This document shows positions 56,783-64,000 of a DNA stretch of 64,000 nt, piece after piece. The translations under genes were made by a program, and so were the position numbers. The notes beneath the pieces were generated by a model. It did no database searches and was not told the origin of the DNA. It worked only from the letters and a program-made list of their open reading frames with translations. Position 1 is the stretch's first letter, and every line of letters begins with the position of its first letter. Source of the DNA: an uncultured Clostridia bacterium (GTDB lineage Bacteria > Bacillota > Clostridia > Christensenellales > Aristaeellaceae); contig CAKUCW010000007.1 in the NCBI GenBank assembly GCA_934643825.1, positions 1-64,000 on the forward strand. Direction: 5' to 3'.

Positions 56783-58966
56783 TCAAACGCGGAAAATCTC
56801 AATCGTATCCTGCCGCTTCGCAATCTGCTTGATAACCCAGTCCAGTTCCTGCTTATTCGCAACCTGAAGCGTCAGCTCGATGCTGCACGTCTGGTTGTTG
56901 TTGACCTTTGCATTCAGCGCACATACCGTTACCTTCTGTGCGGACAGATAGCTCATCAGATCTGCCAGCAAGTTATGGCGATCCTGCGCAAGAATCTGGA
57001 TCGAACCGTTGTAAGAGGAATTGACGTTATCATTCCACTCAGCCTCAACCCAGCGTGCCGGGTCATGTGATGCGTTGACATTGACGCACTCCTTGGAGTG
57101 AATCGTCACGCCGCGCCCCTTTGTGATATAGCCAATAATTTCGTCGCCCGGAAGCGGCGTACAGCATTTTGCAAAATGAACCTGACATCCCGGCAGACCG
57201 GCAATCTTAATGCCCATGTCTTCCTTTGACGTGCTTTTGCCTCCATGCGGCGACATAGGCTCCGCCACCCGCGGCAGAACAGGTACAAGCGGCTTGTCGT
57301 GCGCCCGCTGTTCCTCTCTCAGGCGCGTAACCACCTGCTGGGCAGCGATGCCGCCGCAGCCGACAGCGGCATACAGATCATCCAGATCGGCAAAGGAGAA
57401 CTTCCGCAGAATCGGATCGATATACTCCGGTTTCAGCAGCGTCGGCAGGTTGACCGCCTGACGCTTTGCCTCATATTCAAGCATCTGCTTGCCGTTGGTA
57501 ATATTCTCATCCTTGAGTTCCTTCTTGTAAAACTGACGAATCTTCGCCTTCGCCTGAGCAGTCTTGACGATCTTCAGCCAATCTCGGCTCGGACCCTTGC
57601 TGTTCTGCTGGGTGATAATCTCAACAAAATCACCGGTATTGAGCGGCGTATCGAGCGTTACAATGCGCCCGTTGACCTTTGCGCCGACACATTTATTGCC
57701 AACCGCGCTATGAATGCGGTAAGCAAAATCCAGCGGCGTCGCCCCCTTGGGCAAATCGACAATCTCGCCCTTTGGCGTAAAGACAAAGATTTCATCGCTG
57801 AACAGATCAACCTTCAGCGACTTGATGAATTCCTCAGAATCGCGTGTATCGTTCTGCCAATCCAGAATCTGTCTGAGCCAGTAGAGCTTGTTATCCAGCG
57901 AATCCGCAACCTGTTTGCCCTCTTTATAGCGCCAATGCGCCGCAATGCCGTACTCCGCAATGCGGTGCATCTCGTAGGTACGAATCTGCACTTCAAAGGG
58001 CATGCCGTTTTCGCCGACTACCGTCGTATGGAGCGACTGGTACATATTCGGCTTCGGCATGGAGATGTAATCCTTGAAGCGGTTGGGAACCTGCTTCCAA
58101 AGGGTATGCACCACGCCCAGCACCGCGTAGCAGTCCTGCACGGTATCTACCAGAACGCGAATCGCAATCAGGTCAAAAATCTGCTCAAACGGCTTATGCT
58201 GAAGCACCATTTTGCGATAAATGCTGTAAAAGTGCTTCGGTCGTCCGTCGATTTCGAAATGAATATTCATTTCCTTGAGTTTATCGCTGAGCGTATTGAT
58301 GACACAGCGGATATTCTCTTCGCGCTCAGCCCGCTTCATGCCGACCTTGACGATCAGGTTTTGATAGCCCTCCGGATCAAGGTAGCGCAGGCAGAGGTCT
58401 TCAAGCTCCTGTTTGATTTTATAAACGCCCAGTCTGTGCGCAAGCGGCGCATAGATATCCAGCGTTTCCTGTGCAATTCGCTTCTGGCTTTCCGGCGGCT
58501 GAGATTTCAGCGTCCGCATGTTATGCGTTCTGTCTGCCAATTTAATCAGCACGACGCGGATATCCTTGCTCATTGCCAGAATCATTTTACGGATCGACTC
58601 CGCCTGCTGTTCTGCGCGGGAGGTAAAATCCAGCCGTTTCAGTTTGGTTACGCCATCGACAAGCAGCGCAACTTCCTGACCGAATTCCTTTTCGATGACT
58701 TCAATCGTCACATCGTCGCAGTCTTCTACCGTATCGTGGAGCAATCCTGCGGCAATTGTCGGCGCATCCAGCATCAGCTTTGCCAATATGCCCGCAACCG
58801 TCAGCGGATGAACAAAGTATGGTTCGCCCGATTTGCGCAGCTGACCCGCATGCGCCTTTTCTGCGAAGTGGTATGCCTTTTTAACCAACTCCACATCGGC
58901 TTCCGGATGATACTTGACAAGCGTTGCAACCAGTTCATCCAGGTTTTTACATTCGTCCTGCGTCAA
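56783..58966 (-). CDS. rel: Bifunctional (p)ppGpp synthetase/hydrolase Rel
   Basis: 727 aa from the TTG at 58966 (Bacillus Rel is 734 aa). HD hydrolase domain with HDTVED (about 80) and LADRTHNMRTL; synthetase with RFKDYISMPKPNMYQSLHTT (about 300-319; RFKD marks bifunctional enzymes); TGS domain VFTPKGEIVDLPKG; and a C-terminal ACT domain. It makes and degrades the stringent-response alarmone at the ribosome. The TTG is preferred: GGGAGG lies 8 nt upstream and TTGA overlaps the recJ stop. A longer frame to 59059 would overlap recJ by about 97 bp. Confidence 0.95.
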   Translation of the reverse strand: MTQDECKNLDELVATLVKYHPEADVELVKKAYHFAEKAHAGQLRKSGEPYFVHPLTVAGILAKLMLDAPTIAAGLLHDTVEDCDDVTIEVIEKEFGQEVALLVDGVTKLKRLDFTSRAEQQAESIRKMILAMSKDIRVVLIKLADRTHNMRTLKSQPPESQKRIAQETLDIYAPLAHRLGVYKIKQELEDLCLRYLDPEGYQNLIVKVGMKRAEREENIRCVINTLSDKLKEMNIHFEIDGRPKHFYSIYRKMVLQHKPFEQIFDLIAIRVLVDTVQDCYAVLGVVHTLWKQVPNRFKDYISMPKPNMYQSLHTTVVGENGMPFEVQIRTYEMHRIAEYGIAAHWRYKEGKQVADSLDNKLYWLRQILDWQNDTRDSEEFIKSLKVDLFSDEIFVFTPKGEIVDLPKGATPLDFAYRIHSAVGNKCVGAKVNGRIVTLDTPLNTGDFVEIITQQNSKGPSRDWLKIVKTAQAKAKIRQFYKKELKDENITNGKQMLEYEAKRQAVNLPTLLKPEYIDPILRKFSFADLDDLYAAVGCGGIAAQQVVTRLREEQRAHDKPLVPVLPRVAEPMSPHGGKSTSKEDMGIKIAGLPGCQVHFAKCCTPLPGDEIIGYITKGRGVTIHSKECVNVNASHDPARWVEAEWNDNVNSSYNGSIQILAQDRHNLLADLMSYLSAQKVTVCALNAKVNNNQTCSIELTLQVANKQELDWVIKQIAKRQDTIEIFRV

Positions 58967-61368
58967 ATCGTTTTCCTCCCTTCGTCCTTCATCTGCATCA
59001 GCCGTGAGCGGAATCGGCTGTTTTCCAGCGACACTTTGCCGCTGGGCAATATCCGCCATTCAAGCGGCTCTGTTCTATACTCAATCAAATGCAATTCGGA
59101 CAGAATCATCAGTCCTGCCAGAATCATGCCCTCGTCAAGTCCGGTTGCCGCAGCAAGTGTGTTCATCGTGCAATCCACTTTTTCCCTTTGGCGAAGCGCT
59201 TTATACAAACCTCTGAGCGCATCGTCCATGGGTAAAAGTCTTTCTGCGGCAGAAGCCGCCTGACCGCGCAGATCCGTCACCTCGATGATGCGCGTATTCG
59301 GGAACTGCTTTGCAGCCAATTCACGCTCACCATCGCTCAAAAAGCCATCCATCGCAACAATCACACGCGGCTTAAACGCAATCTTCGACCAGTCCGGCGC
59401 CATAACCAGTGTATTAAAGCCCCGGATATCCGCCGTTCCGCCAATCGCATAGTCAAGCTGTGCATGCAGCACCGCAAGGTGGACATTCAGGAGTTTCATC
59501 GCTGCAAGCGTATGCACGCCCAGCAAAACACCCTGATAGCCTTCCGAAAACGCATCGGCTAAAACGTCTTCCGCCTGCTTCAGCGTCATGTTTTCAATTC
59601 GATTCGGCTGTTGTTCGCCCTCCAAACGGACGGCATCGAGCATTGCGCTGTCGATTCTGTCACATTGGCGCTGGCATTCCGAAACAAATGCCCTTCCCGG
59701 CATGTATGCCTGAATCTGCCGGAGTTCACACTGCACATTTCTCTTGTCCTGCCAAACATTGATGGACAGGCTGAGAATAGCCTCCACAACTTCCGGGAGC
59801 GTATTCATCCTTTCGCCCATGCGGAAACCGATTGCGTTTCGCATGTCGCTTCCCTGCGCGAGTTTCATTCTCAGATGTGCGCCGTCTTTGCCGATCGTAT
59901 GCACCTCTGTTGTATGAACGCCGCGAACGCAGAAGACCGGCGCAGGATTTCCGAATCCGGTCGGCTGCATTGCTGAAAAAGCATCGACCAGCTCCTCCGT
60001 CATCTCAGAAAGTTCAAGCTCCAGATCGTATTCCTCAGTCGGAATGAATGCTTCAGCCTCAGCCTGCGCGGCAATTGCACGGGAAAGGCGCTTTCGAAAT
60101 TCCGGAACGTTCTTTTTTTCAATCGTCAATCCAGCCGCCTGTGCGTGTCCGCCAAACCGGACAAACAAATCACGGCAGGTACTCATCGCCTGATGGATGT
60201 TGACGCCGGGGATCGACCGCGCCGAACCCACACAGACATCCCCGTCCTGCGAAAGCAACACCGTCGGCCATTTGTATTTTTCAACCAGTCTGGAAGCCGC
60301 CAGTCCGATGACACCGGTATTCCAGCCCTCACCGCAGATGACGATTGCCCGCTCGTTCATGAAATCAATTTCATTACGGGTCATTTCATCCGCTTTTTTG
60401 AATATATCCAGCTCCAGCTCGCGGCGCTTGGTATTATCCTGATTCAGCTCTTCCGCAATTTCCCGAGCCGCGTCCATGCGCCGCGTCGTCAGTAACTCCA
60501 CGCCGCGTGAAGCAAGCGCAAGGCGGCCGCCCGCGTTGATTCGCGGCGCCATGCGAAACGCAACATCCGAAGACGTCACCTTTTGCGGATCAACGCCAGC
60601 CGATTCCATCAGCGCAATCAAACCCGGGCGCTGCGTCGTCCTCATCGCTGCAAGTCCATAATACACGATCACGCGGTTTTCATCCATCAGCGGGACGATA
60701 TCGGCGATCGTCGCCAGCGCTGCCAGTTCCCAAAGCGGCTCAATGGCTTCCATGCCGCCCATCGCCTGAACCAGCTTGAACGCCACGCCAGCGCCGCACA
60801 AACGTCGGAACGGATAGCGCCCCAGCAGCGGATTCAGCACCGCTTCGCATTGAGGCATCTCCGTTCCGAGCTGATGGTGATCCGTCACAATGACGCGCAT
60901 GCCCAGTTCTTTGGCGCGAGCCACTTCCTTGGCACATGTGATGCCGCAGTCCACCGTAATCAGCAGGCGTGAATGGCTTGCAATCTGCTCAACCGCCGCG
61001 ATATTCAGTCCATAGCCTTCGCCGTGTCTGTCCGGAATGTAAAAATCAACCTTTGCTCCCTGCTTTCGCAGATAGGTCAGCAAAATGGCGGTTGCGGTCA
61101 CGCCGTCCACGTCATAATCTCCGAACACCGTGATCTCCTCGCCTTTTTCGATGGCATCACGGATAACGGCGATTGCTTGATCCATATCCTGCATCAGCAT
61201 CGGGTCATATAAATCCTCGCGCTTGGGATGCAGGTACTTTTCAATCTGTTCCTTGGTGTCGATGCCCCTGTCGATCAGCAATTCAAGCAAACGACCGGGG
61301 ACATCCATTGAAGCAAGCTCCAGCGGGATCTGCCGTTTTTCCTGCTGTTTGGGTACAAATCGAAGCAT
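58963..61368 (-). CDS. recJ: Single-stranded-DNA-specific exonuclease RecJ
   Basis: 801 aa. DHH motifs: VFGDYDVDGVTATA (about 80-93), LITVDCGI (about 135), VTDHHQLG (about 158-165) and CGAGVAFKL; DHHA1 region with GGHAQAAGLTIE (about 400); an OB-fold near 450-560; and a Firmicutes-type C-terminal extension of about 230 aa. It degrades 5' ends of single-stranded DNA in recombination and repair. ATG at 61368 has AAGGAGG 7 nt upstream. The leader just before this site holds a 22 bp hairpin with an alternative pairing partner. Confidence 0.95.
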   Translation of the reverse strand: MLRFVPKQQEKRQIPLELASMDVPGRLLELLIDRGIDTKEQIEKYLHPKREDLYDPMLMQDMDQAIAVIRDAIEKGEEITVFGDYDVDGVTATAILLTYLRKQGAKVDFYIPDRHGEGYGLNIAAVEQIASHSRLLITVDCGITCAKEVARAKELGMRVIVTDHHQLGTEMPQCEAVLNPLLGRYPFRRLCGAGVAFKLVQAMGGMEAIEPLWELAALATIADIVPLMDENRVIVYYGLAAMRTTQRPGLIALMESAGVDPQKVTSSDVAFRMAPRINAGGRLALASRGVELLTTRRMDAAREIAEELNQDNTKRRELELDIFKKADEMTRNEIDFMNERAIVICGEGWNTGVIGLAASRLVEKYKWPTVLLSQDGDVCVGSARSIPGVNIHQAMSTCRDLFVRFGGHAQAAGLTIEKKNVPEFRKRLSRAIAAQAEAEAFIPTEEYDLELELSEMTEELVDAFSAMQPTGFGNPAPVFCVRGVHTTEVHTIGKDGAHLRMKLAQGSDMRNAIGFRMGERMNTLPEVVEAILSLSINVWQDKRNVQCELRQIQAYMPGRAFVSECQRQCDRIDSAMLDAVRLEGEQQPNRIENMTLKQAEDVLADAFSEGYQGVLLGVHTLAAMKLLNVHLAVLHAQLDYAIGGTADIRGFNTLVMAPDWSKIAFKPRVIVAMDGFLSDGERELAAKQFPNTRIIEVTDLRGQAASAAERLLPMDDALRGLYKALRQREKVDCTMNTLAAATGLDEGMILAGLMILSELHLIEYRTEPLEWRILPSGKVSLENSRFRSRLMQMKDEGRKTI

Positions 61369-61382
61369 GCCGAAGCCTCCTT

Positions 61383-61460
61383 CCCCTCATGGTTTGGCGC
61401 TGAATGCAGCTTTCCGTATTCAGCGCCAAACCAGAGGGGCTATTTATCCTCTGATTTGGC
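61383..61460 (-). promoter_or_regulatory. Alternative hairpins in the recJ leader (possible RNA switch)
   Basis: Minus-strand order: segment 1 GCCAAATCAGAGG (61460-61448), segment 2 CCCCTCTGGTTTGGCGCTGAAT (given by position 61439-61418), segment 3 at 61405-61383. Segments 2 and 3 form a stem of 22 pairs with one bulged base and a 12 nt loop. Segments 1 and 2 can instead form 13 pairs with a single G-U. The recJ ribosome binding site follows segment 3 within 4 nt. No U-tract follows, so this is not a standard terminator. It fills most of the 136 bp gap between secF and recJ. Confidence 0.6.
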
Positions 61461-61504
61461 AGGTCTATTTGAAGCCTATGCGCAGACCCGTACGCATGAA
61501 AAGA

Positions 61505-62410
61505 TTAAGCCTTCGCCTTCGTGCGCTTCTTCGCGTCGCGGCAATCCATCAGCAGCGCCCAGACATAGCCGTTGATGAGGTTCGCGGAGTAAGTACCCGC
61601 AACGATACCCACGATGAGCGGCAGCGCGAACTGCTTGATGGAATCCACACCCATGATGTACAGGGTCACGATCGTCAGCAGCGTGGTGATCGTCGTATTC
61701 AGCGTACGGGAGAGGGACTCCTGCACGGAGAGATTGACGATGTTCTCGCGACTGAGCTGACGCAGGTCACTCCTGTGAGAGTTCTCACGGATGCGGTCAA
61801 AGATGATGATGGTGTTGTTGATGGAGTAGCCGACGATGGTCAGCAGCGCCGCGATGAAGGTCGTTTCAACGCGGATGAAGCTATGCATGATGACGACCGC
61901 GGAAAGCATGATCGCAATGTCATGGCACAGACCGATAATCGCAGCCAGACCGGAATAGAAGTCGAAACGAATCGCGATATACACCAGCATCAGCACAGCC
62001 GCAAGCGCTACGCTCTTGATGGCGTTGTTGATGAGGTCACGACCCGCGATTGCGCCAACGCGGGAGATATCGACATATTCCATGTTGGTGTATTTCTCGC
62101 CGAGCTTGCTCTCAAGAGCGGAGCGCAGGTCATCGGTGTTTTCCTTGTCGCTGATGCGGATCTGCACCTGCGTATCGTCCTCGCCCGTCTTGGCGATCTG
62201 CGCGTCGGTGATGCCGTTTTCTGCCAGAACCGCTTCAACGTCGGCGGTCTCAAACTGCTCGCCCATGTTGTAGGTCATGATGGTACCACCGGTAAAATCG
62301 ACGCCCAGGTTCATGCCGTGACCGGTCAGCGTCATCACAAGCGCCACAATGATGATGGCGATGGAAACAGCTGCGCAGGGCTTGAGGTGGCTTTTCACTT
62401 TGATATCCAT
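61505..62410 (-). CDS. secF: Protein translocase subunit SecF
   Basis: 301 aa with six membrane helices. The first helix (about 13-30) is followed by the conserved NLGVDFTGGTIM (about 34-45), a periplasmic-type domain, and the RND-like membrane block with IAIRFDFYSGLAAIIGLCHD (about 145-164) and TVVGYSINNTIIIFDRIREN-like region (about 192-208). With SecD it uses the ion gradient to pull secreted proteins out. ATG at 62410 after GAGGAGGAA. 18 bp after secD. Confidence 0.96.
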   Translation of the reverse strand: MDIKVKSHLKPCAAVSIAIIIVALVMTLTGHGMNLGVDFTGGTIMTYNMGEQFETADVEAVLAENGITDAQIAKTGEDDTQVQIRISDKENTDDLRSALESKLGEKYTNMEYVDISRVGAIAGRDLINNAIKSVALAAVLMLVYIAIRFDFYSGLAAIIGLCHDIAIMLSAVVIMHSFIRVETTFIAALLTIVGYSINNTIIIFDRIRENSHRSDLRQLSRENIVNLSVQESLSRTLNTTITTLLTIVTLYIMGVDSIKQFALPLIVGIVAGTYSANLINGYVWALLMDCRDAKKRTKAKA

Positions 62411-62428
62411 GATTCATTCCTCCTCGCC

Positions 62429-63694
62429 TTATCGCACATAGAGCTTCTGGTTCTTGATGCCCAGATCGGCAAAGATATCCAGCAGCTTGTGGGTAATGAA
62501 CACAGCGGTGAACAGCGACGTCACAACGCCGATGCCCAGCGTCAGCGCGAAGCCGCGGACAGAGCCCGTGCCAAACGCATACAGTACGACAGCCGCGATG
62601 ATGGTCGTCACGTTGGAGTCAACGATAGCGGAGAGCGCGTTGGAGAAGCCCTTGCGAATCGCAGAGCCCAGCGGGCGTCCGACGTTGACTTCCTCGCGAA
62701 TGCGCTCAAAGATAACGACATTCGCGTCAACCGCCATACCGATGCCCAGGATGATACCCGCAACACCCGGCAGCGTCAGCTGAGCGCCGGTCAGCGCCAG
62801 CAGCAGCACGACGATCATGATGTAAATGGTCAGCGCGATATCAGCAACCACGCCGCACAGACGATAGCGGAAAATCATGAACAGCATGACCAGAATAACG
62901 CCGATGATGCCCGCCTGAATCGCACGATCAAGCGCCTCAACGCCCAGCGTTGCGGAGATCGCGCTGACTTCCAGCTGAGTCAGGTTCAGCGGCAGCGCAC
63001 CGGAGAGAATCAGCGTAGCCAGATTCTTCGCTTCTTCGCCGGTAAAGTTGCCCGTAATTTCGCCCTTGCCGCCCGCGATCACGGTGTTAACCGTCGCACG
63101 GGAAATGGTCTCGCCATCCAGCGTAATGGAAATGGTCTTGCCAAGGTTAGCGGCAGTCGCTTCGGCAAAAATCTTCGCACCCTCATCGTTCAGCTCGAAC
63201 GCGATGCACGGCTTGCCGTTCTGGTCATTTGCATCGTATGCGTTCTTGACCATGGAGCCTTCCATCAGGTTGTTGCCGTTCTCATCAACAAAATAGAGCT
63301 GAGCCGGCGTACCGATGATGGTCAGGATCTCGTTCGGATCAGACACATTCGGGATCTCCACGCGGATGCGGTCATTGCCCTGACGGGTGACGGTCGCCTC
63401 GGTGAAGCCCTGACGGGTCAAGCGGCTGGTCAGAATGCTGACCGTGGAGTTCATCTTCGTGTCAAAATCGGGATCATCCGTGTTGTCAGCCTGATAAACG
63501 GTGTAAACACCGCCGCGCAGGTCAAGACCCAGGCTGATTGCGTCGCCCCAAGGCTTGAGGTAGTTGATCATCGTTCCCTTGCCGAAACCAAAGAGCGCCA
63601 GATAAGCGCAAACGGCAACGACAACCAGGGTTGCGACCAGCGAAACAATCGCACGCTTACGCGGATTCTTCGCCTTAGCATGTTTGTTAGCCAT
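62429..63694 (-). CDS. secD: Protein translocase subunit SecD
   Basis: 421 aa with six membrane helices. LGLDLRGGVYTVYQAD (about 48-63) is the SecD signature; the P1 region lies about 64-245; the membrane block contains GMAVDANVVIFERIREE (about 323-339). It is short compared with Gram-negative SecD, normal for Firmicutes with separate secD and secF. The ATG at 63694 follows GTGAGG by 9 nt; that GTG in the ribosome site is not the start. yajC, a frequent neighbour, is not seen next to it. Confidence 0.96.
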   Translation of the reverse strand: MANKHAKAKNPRKRAIVSLVATLVVVAVCAYLALFGFGKGTMINYLKPWGDAISLGLDLRGGVYTVYQADNTDDPDFDTKMNSTVSILTSRLTRQGFTEATVTRQGNDRIRVEIPNVSDPNEILTIIGTPAQLYFVDENGNNLMEGSMVKNAYDANDQNGKPCIAFELNDEGAKIFAEATAANLGKTISITLDGETISRATVNTVIAGGKGEITGNFTGEEAKNLATLILSGALPLNLTQLEVSAISATLGVEALDRAIQAGIIGVILVMLFMIFRYRLCGVVADIALTIYIMIVVLLLALTGAQLTLPGVAGIILGIGMAVDANVVIFERIREEVNVGRPLGSAIRKGFSNALSAIVDSNVTTIIAAVVLYAFGTGSVRGFALTLGIGVVTSLFTAVFITHKLLDIFADLGIKNQKLYVR

Positions 63695-63749
63695 AACGTT
63701 TTTCCTCACTTCTGATTATAATTGAAAGGTTTACATATCTTCTGGCGTG

Positions 63750-64000
63750 CTATGCAAACCCATCACCCAGAGGAAACGCCTGATATACCGCACGCAGATA
63801 GCTGTTCCTGCCGGACAACACGTTGCCATTGGCATCGCTTCGCCGCTGCATGCGTCCATAAACCGAATATTCGCTTTGCGAATGAATCACCCGTTCAGAA
63901 TCACCGTATGCCCTGTCGCTTCTCTGCCGGCTTGTCTGCTGATCCTGTGCGGAAGACGGCGCACTGCAAAGCCAAGCTTCCCGACAACTCAGCGTTTCTG
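63750..64000 (-). CDS. Unknown protein, C-terminal fragment
   Basis: An open frame enters from the right edge and ends at TAG (63752-63750), giving about 82 residues. It is rich in Gln, Ser and Arg and ends RAVYQAFPLGDGFA. No family is recognised and it does not look like YajC. It lies 55 bp upstream of secD on the same strand, so it may be the preceding gene of the operon; the partial length limits confidence that it is coding at all. Confidence 0.4.
   Translation of the reverse strand, partial: ETLSCREAWLCSAPSSAQDQQTSRQRSDRAYGDSERVIHSQSEYSVYGRMQRRSDANGNVLSGRNSYLRAVYQAFPLGDGFA

Noticed and set aside
58967..59059. Longer Rel N-terminus starting at 59059
   Set aside because: It would overlap recJ by about 97 bp, while the TTG at 58966 has a ribosome site, the typical TTGA overlap and gives the expected Rel length.
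61223..63715. Long plus-strand open frame (about 830 codons) antisense to secD and secF
   Set aside because: A shadow of strongly biased coding sequence on the minus strand; SecD and SecF are unmistakable there.
1..64000. tRNA, rRNA, insertion sequence or prophage
   Set aside because: Scanning of the intergenic gaps gave no cloverleaf, rRNA-like block, transposase, integrase or phage gene.

Overview
This 64 kb window reads as chromosomal DNA of a strictly fermentative, spore-forming member of the Clostridia (Bacillota), probably an uncultured gut or anaerobic-digester lineage. The case rests on a full-length SpoIVA with a sigma-E-like promoter, a CtsR-controlled Clp regulon, a six-subunit Rnf complex, a two-subunit iron-sulfur fumarase, HemZ, MutS2 and MrfA/MrfB homologues. 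About 52 protein genes are supported. Most lie on the minus strand. The exceptions are a block at about 11.8-16.1 kb and one at about 26.7-29.4 kb. No rRNA, tRNA, CRISPR array, insertion sequence or prophage was seen.

Layout. 1-3.1 kb: start of the ATP synthase operon (atpZ, atpI-like, atpB, atpE, atpF, atpH, start of atpA); the c subunit carries a two-carboxylate sodium-type ion site. 3.4-10 kb: a sugar or sugar-phosphate ABC importer (two permeases, ATPase, binding protein) with a cytosolic phosphodiesterase-like enzyme and an FRG-domain protein. 10-11.6 kb: two-subunit fumarase. 11.8-16.1 kb (+): HTH-S24 regulator, SprT-like protease, clpB with a CtsR box. 16.4-17.6 kb: a cation antiporter behind a yybP-ykoY (manganese) riboswitch. 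17.6-23.4 kb: polysaccharide ligase-like membrane protein, helicase MrfA, exonuclease MrfB, TPR protein. 23.5-26.5 kb: ctsR-clpC. 26.6-29.4 kb (+): ABC-F protein and uridine kinase. 29.5-35.7 kb: galE, then cysteine desulfurase, hflX, two DD-carboxypeptidases and a cyclase-family enzyme. 35.8-37.1 kb: glyA. 37.4-44.5 kb: rnfCDGEAB. 44.7-47.4 kb: htrA and spoIVA. 47.6-64 kb: a long run of mostly housekeeping genes (secD, secF, recJ, rel, dtd, MBL hydrolase, hemZ, unknown, cyclophilin, zapA, U32 protease, mutS2).

How they fit together. Rnf couples ferredoxin:NAD electron transfer to ion pumping, and the sodium-type c-ring suggests that ATP synthase uses the same ion. The most unusual object is RnfG: the normal single flavin-binding domain is followed by six tandem FMN-binding repeats with flavinylation-like motifs, which suggests an extracytoplasmic multi-flavin chain attached to Rnf. 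Other points worth attention are an HflX GTPase fused to a RadC-like JAMM domain, a ctsR-clpC operon lacking mcsA/mcsB and encoding a ClpC with a shortened middle domain, a S24 regulator whose catalytic lysine is replaced by arginine, and two mutually exclusive strong RNA hairpins just ahead of recJ.
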